From Brevundimonas subvibrioides ATCC 15264 (lineage in GTDB: Bacteria > Pseudomonadota > Alphaproteobacteria > Caulobacterales > Caulobacteraceae), in assembly GCF_000144605.1 (NCBI RefSeq), contig NC_014375.1, positions 868,001-932,000 of the forward strand: DNA of 64,000 nt, given 5' to 3'. The translations under genes were made by a program, and so were the position numbers. The notes below the pieces were generated by a model, which worked only from the letters and a program-made list of their open reading frames with translations, was not told where the DNA came from and did no database searches. Shown here piece by piece: positions 61,198 to 64,000 of this stretch (position 1 is its first letter; the number at the start of each line of letters is the position of its first letter).

Positions 61198-61857
61198 TTA
61201 ATGCTGGTGTGTCACGATAAGAAGCCCGATCGCGATCAGGGCGACGCCCAGGATCGCGCCCTCGTAGCGCGCCCACCGCTCCAGCCTCAGGACCGAGGCT
61301 CCTGCGCGGGCCAGCGTCGTGAAGGTCGCCATGCCCAGGATCGTCCCGACGGCGAAGACGAGCGTCAGCAGACCCAGGGCCATCGCGCCCTCCTGCGCCG
61401 AGGACATGTAGATCGGCAGCAACACCTCGCCCGGCGACAGGGCCATGACCGCCACCAGGCCCCAGAAGGCGGCGGAATGCGACACCGTCGGCTCGGCCAG
61501 ATCCAGCGGCGGCCCCCCCGCCGTCGCCGGGCGACGGATCACGGACTTGACCAGATAGAAGCCCCCGAAGCCGAACAGCAGCACCGCCGACAGGTGCGGC
61601 AGCAGGCCGGCGACGATCTCGTCCAGCGCCAGCCCCGCCGCGACGATCAGACTGCCGACCACGGCCGTGGTGGCGATATGGGCCAGACCCGCCGCGGTTA
61701 CCGCCAGCAAATTGCGCGTCAGACTCCACCGCTGCGCCCGCCCGACCAGCACGAACGGCAGCCAGTGGGTCGGTAGGGCCGCGTGCAGAAACGCAGCCGC
61801 AAACCCCCCGCCGAGAAGCGACCACAAAACCGGCTGTTCGAAAGCGAGCGGCGACAT
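61198..61857 (-). CDS. Six-TM membrane protein, NicO/UreH-like metal exporter type
   Basis: A 219-residue membrane protein with about six TM helices. The opening FAAAFLHAALPTHWLPFVLVGRAQ has the H-x5-H pattern seen in NicO/RcnA and UreH-like transporters, and LAHIATTAVVGSLIVAAG and MALSPGEVLLPIYMSSA repeat similar elements. Encoded directly upstream of the CDF exporter, which supports a role in metal export. Specificity unknown. Confidence 0.75.
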   Translation of the reverse strand: MSPLAFEQPVLWSLLGGGFAAAFLHAALPTHWLPFVLVGRAQRWSLTRNLLAVTAAGLAHIATTAVVGSLIVAAGLALDEIVAGLLPHLSAVLLFGFGGFYLVKSVIRRPATAGGPPLDLAEPTVSHSAAFWGLVAVMALSPGEVLLPIYMSSAQEGAMALGLLTLVFAVGTILGMATFTTLARAGASVLRLERWARYEGAILGVALIAIGLLIVTHQH

Positions 61858-61875
61858 TGATCGCCCTATAGCGTG

Positions 61876-63465
61876 TTACTTTATAACGGTCGAGAGGTTT
61901 TCGTCACCCAGGGCGAGGGCCGGCGCGTCGGCGATGGCCCAGACTTCCGGCTCGACCAGAGGCCGGTCGCAGATGGCTTCCAGCACGCGGCCGTCGCGCG
62001 TGGCGTAGCGGACCGGCATGCCCTCGGCGCAGCGAGCCATGACCGCGTCGAACATGGCGCGGCTGGTCGTCTGGGGGTCATAACCCTCCACGGTATCGAT
62101 GACCGGCTCGCCGGACAGGACGCCGCAGTCGGCTCCGTCCAGCTGCAGCGCGCCGGGGTTGTCGTAAAAGCCGTAGGCACTGGAGCAGTTGCGGCCCGCG
62201 ACGTGCCTCAATGCCGCACCGCGAAGGTCCCGATCGCCGGGGCGGTTTTCCAGGCTGACGCCCAGATCGGCCAGGCGGCTCCTGACGGTGGCCCAGCGCG
62301 TGGTGCCGGGGCCGTCGAGAAGGACCGACACCGCGCTGTCGGGACCGATCAGGGCGCGGAACGCCTTGACGCCGTAACCGTCCGGCCCGCTGCGGTCCCC
62401 GGCCAGCAGGGTCCTCCAGACCGTGAAGACATCGCCGGTCCCGGCCTTGCGGGCCTCGAGATCGACCAGCCACTGGATCAGGACGCCGCAGTCATAGGGC
62501 CCGTTACCGGACTGGAGCCGGGTGGGGTCGAGGTCGTCGGAGCCGAGCAGGCGCCGACAGCCGTTAACCCGGCGCATGATGCGCAGCCGTCCCCCCGCCT
62601 CGCCCATCGCGCCGCTCGAGATCGCGCCGACGATCGCGGCGTAGTCGGCACCGCCTTCGTGCAGCCAGGGGGCCGCCTCGCTGTCCCTGTTCTTGACGCT
62701 GTGACCGTTCCACAGATGGAAGGTCTCATGCCAGACGAAGGGGCCGACGGCCTCCCTCTCGTCGCGCCAGGCGTCGCCGTGGAACCGAACCGAGATGACG
62801 CCCGTGTCCGTCACGTCCCCGCGAAACGCCGCGGGCCCCGGGCTGTCGACGCTGCCGATCAGGGTCGGGCGGAAGGGCAGGCCGACGCCGAGGCGGCCCT
62901 CGTAGAAGGCCATGGAATCGAAGAAGCTGTGGCGCAGCAGATCGGTCAGCTCGGCCGGCATGTTGGAGCCGGCGACGACCGCACCGCGCGCGTCGGCCAT
63001 GATATCCGTCGCGAGGCCGATATAGGCATAACCGTCGATCTGGCCGCCTGCGGGCAGGACGGCTTCGCCGGCGGCCAGATCGACGGACAGGGTGGTGCCC
63101 AGGCCTTCCAGCATCAGGGCGGGGCCGAACAGGACGCGGCCGTCCCCCGCCAGAGTCAGGCCCATATAGACCCGGTCGACCTCGACGGCGTCGGGCCGGA
63201 TCAGCAGTTCGAATCCTTCGAACGGGGCTTCGCCCGAGACGACGCCGTCGACCAGGGTCAGGCCGGGGGTGGTGACGGTCCACAGCTCGCGGATCGTGTC
63301 GCGCTGCGAGAAGGCGACGCGCCGGACCGGCGCAGGCAGGTGATAGCGGACCACGACGCCCGCGCCTTCGCGCACGGCGACGGCCCGGGCGGTCGGAACC
63401 GCCTGCCCATTCGCGCGCGGAGCCAGAACCGCCAGGGCGAGGACGACGACAAGCAACTTCAGCAT
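61876..63465 (-). CDS. Secreted protein with HExxH gluzincin-type site
   Basis: A 529-residue protein with signal peptide MLKLLVVVLALAVLAPRANG. The N-terminal half is beta-rich. The zinc site is H246-E247-x-x-H250 (WHETFHLWNG), with WLHEGGADY about 18 residues on supplying the third ligand, as in M61/M1-like peptidases. The C-terminal third has Cys residues (NCSSAYG, ADCGVLS, RCAEGM, ICDRP). The overall plan matches the lipoprotein at 38763. Substrate unknown. Confidence 0.82.
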   Translation of the reverse strand: MLKLLVVVLALAVLAPRANGQAVPTARAVAVREGAGVVVRYHLPAPVRRVAFSQRDTIRELWTVTTPGLTLVDGVVSGEAPFEGFELLIRPDAVEVDRVYMGLTLAGDGRVLFGPALMLEGLGTTLSVDLAAGEAVLPAGGQIDGYAYIGLATDIMADARGAVVAGSNMPAELTDLLRHSFFDSMAFYEGRLGVGLPFRPTLIGSVDSPGPAAFRGDVTDTGVISVRFHGDAWRDEREAVGPFVWHETFHLWNGHSVKNRDSEAAPWLHEGGADYAAIVGAISSGAMGEAGGRLRIMRRVNGCRRLLGSDDLDPTRLQSGNGPYDCGVLIQWLVDLEARKAGTGDVFTVWRTLLAGDRSGPDGYGVKAFRALIGPDSAVSVLLDGPGTTRWATVRSRLADLGVSLENRPGDRDLRGAALRHVAGRNCSSAYGFYDNPGALQLDGADCGVLSGEPVIDTVEGYDPQTTSRAMFDAVMARCAEGMPVRYATRDGRVLEAICDRPLVEPEVWAIADAPALALGDENLSTVIK

Positions 63466-63557
63466 TCGACCGCCCTGACAAGCTTCACCGTTGTGACAGT
63501 GACGGGCGGGTTGTGGCGAGGGTGGGGCGAACCCGCCGGATCAGATCGAACGCACGC

Positions 63558-64000
63558 CTAGTTCTCGGTGAATACCAGCGGCGTGTCGGCGGCGGGAAGG
63601 CAGCTCTGGTCCACGGCCTTGGTCGGATCGCGCAGAAAGTCGCGGGCGGCGCGGGCGGCGCAGGGGTTCTGACCGGTCACGCCGTGGGTGGCGTTGGTGA
63701 CGATCATGACCTGGCTGCCCTCATAGTGGGCGGCGGCCGCTCGGGTCAGGGGCGGGGGGCAGCCGGGGTCGATTTCGGCGGCGATGAACAGGGTCGGGAT
63801 GGTCGTGCGCACCGGCTGGTTCTCCACCGGATCGGCGGCCCCCACGTCGATGGCGGCGCAGACGTCGAACAGGCGCGACAGGCTGGACACCGAGACCTCG
63901 GCCACCGGATCGCCCGCCGCCCCGGCCGCGAGCGCGGCCTTGGATTCGAACGGGATCTCCTCCTTGCACAGGTGGGTCATGTGCTGACCTTCGAAATAAT
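63558..64000 (-). CDS. Alpha/beta hydrolase with TAP-like C-terminal domain, 5' end outside window
   Basis: The 3' part of an exported or cytosolic tripeptidyl-aminopeptidase-like hydrolase. The frame stays open to the window edge (YFEGQH before MTHLCKEEIPF), so it starts beyond 64000. Visible are TLFIAAEIDPGCPP with the catalytic Asp and THGVTGQNPCAARAARDFL with the catalytic His, the usual end of the TAP-like domain. The nucleophile Ser is not in view. A perfect 8-bp inverted repeat GGCGGGTT/AACCCGCC (63505-63537) lies just after the stop. Confidence 0.85.
   Translation of the reverse strand, partial: YFEGQHMTHLCKEEIPFESKAALAAGAAGDPVAEVSVSSLSRLFDVCAAIDVGAADPVENQPVRTTIPTLFIAAEIDPGCPPPLTRAAAAHYEGSQVMIVTNATHGVTGQNPCAARAARDFLRDPTKAVDQSCLPAADTPLVFTEN

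Overview
The window is GC-rich, densely packed bacterial chromosome and looks like Alphaproteobacteria, order Caulobacterales, with a Brevundimonas- or Caulobacter-like genome most likely. The pointers are a PleC-type cell-cycle histidine kinase, the alphaproteobacterial order cycHJKL (ccmI-E-F-H)-degP-response regulator-kinase-glnE, start/stop overlaps of the ATGA, GTGA and TGATG type almost everywhere, and GTG/TTG starts. No rRNA, tRNA, CRISPR array, transposase, integrase or prophage was seen. No gene-free stretch exceeds about 200 bases.

Layout. 1-7,080: tilS (5' end missing, interrupted by a 214-bp palindromic repeat), ftsH with a terminator, then a coupled series ydeI-like, folP, thiD, nucleotidyltransferase-like, phzF. 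7,100-10,080: a small secreted protein, then a PepSY-like protein with an OmpR-type two-component system. 10,160-22,580: a hypothetical protein, cytochrome c maturation genes ccmI-E-F-H, degP, a second two-component system, glnE and an ArsC-like gene. 22,680-24,910: EF-hand protein, ECF sigma factor, membrane protein (probable anti-sigma) and CpxP/heavy-metal-sensor-like protein. 24,916-29,155: pleC-like kinase, a conserved hypothetical, a CBS protein and a second copy of the small secreted family.

29,200-41,280: ALDH7-type dehydrogenase, retropepsin-like protein, proB-proA, YpfJ-type metallopeptidase, DJ-1/PfpI protein, ETF-beta-type lysine methyltransferase, ABC1 kinase, an HExxH lipoprotein, a remnant fatty acid desaturase and an LprI-like protein. 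41,276-46,630: a membrane protein/XRE regulator pair framed by matching palindromes and followed by an alpha/beta hydrolase, then ubiA and several membrane proteins and a NUDIX hydrolase. 46,820-52,360: a very small membrane ORF, a pteridine-reductase-like SDR and folB, paired acyl-CoA dehydrogenases with an AsnC-type RAM protein, a hydrolase and xthA. 52,424-64,000: a Kef-type antiporter, stress-type small genes and SDR, membrane proteins, a QueD-like enzyme, hmgA, CDF metal efflux plus a partner membrane protein, a second HExxH protein and the 3' part of a TAP-like hydrolase.

Most content is housekeeping: protein quality control (ftsH, degP), folate (folP, folB, SDR), thiamine (thiD), heme attachment to cytochrome c, nitrogen control (glnE), proline (proBA) and tyrosine catabolism (hmgA). 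The parts most worth a second look are the palindromic element inside tilS, the XRE module with two CCTGAC-N4-GTCAGG sites, the collapsed desaturase, the 26-residue ORF ahead of an SDR with Arg in place of its catalytic Lys, the EF-hand/ECF sigma cassette, and the methylation and CtrA-like sites in front of pleC. All family calls rest on reading motifs by eye; no database search was run.
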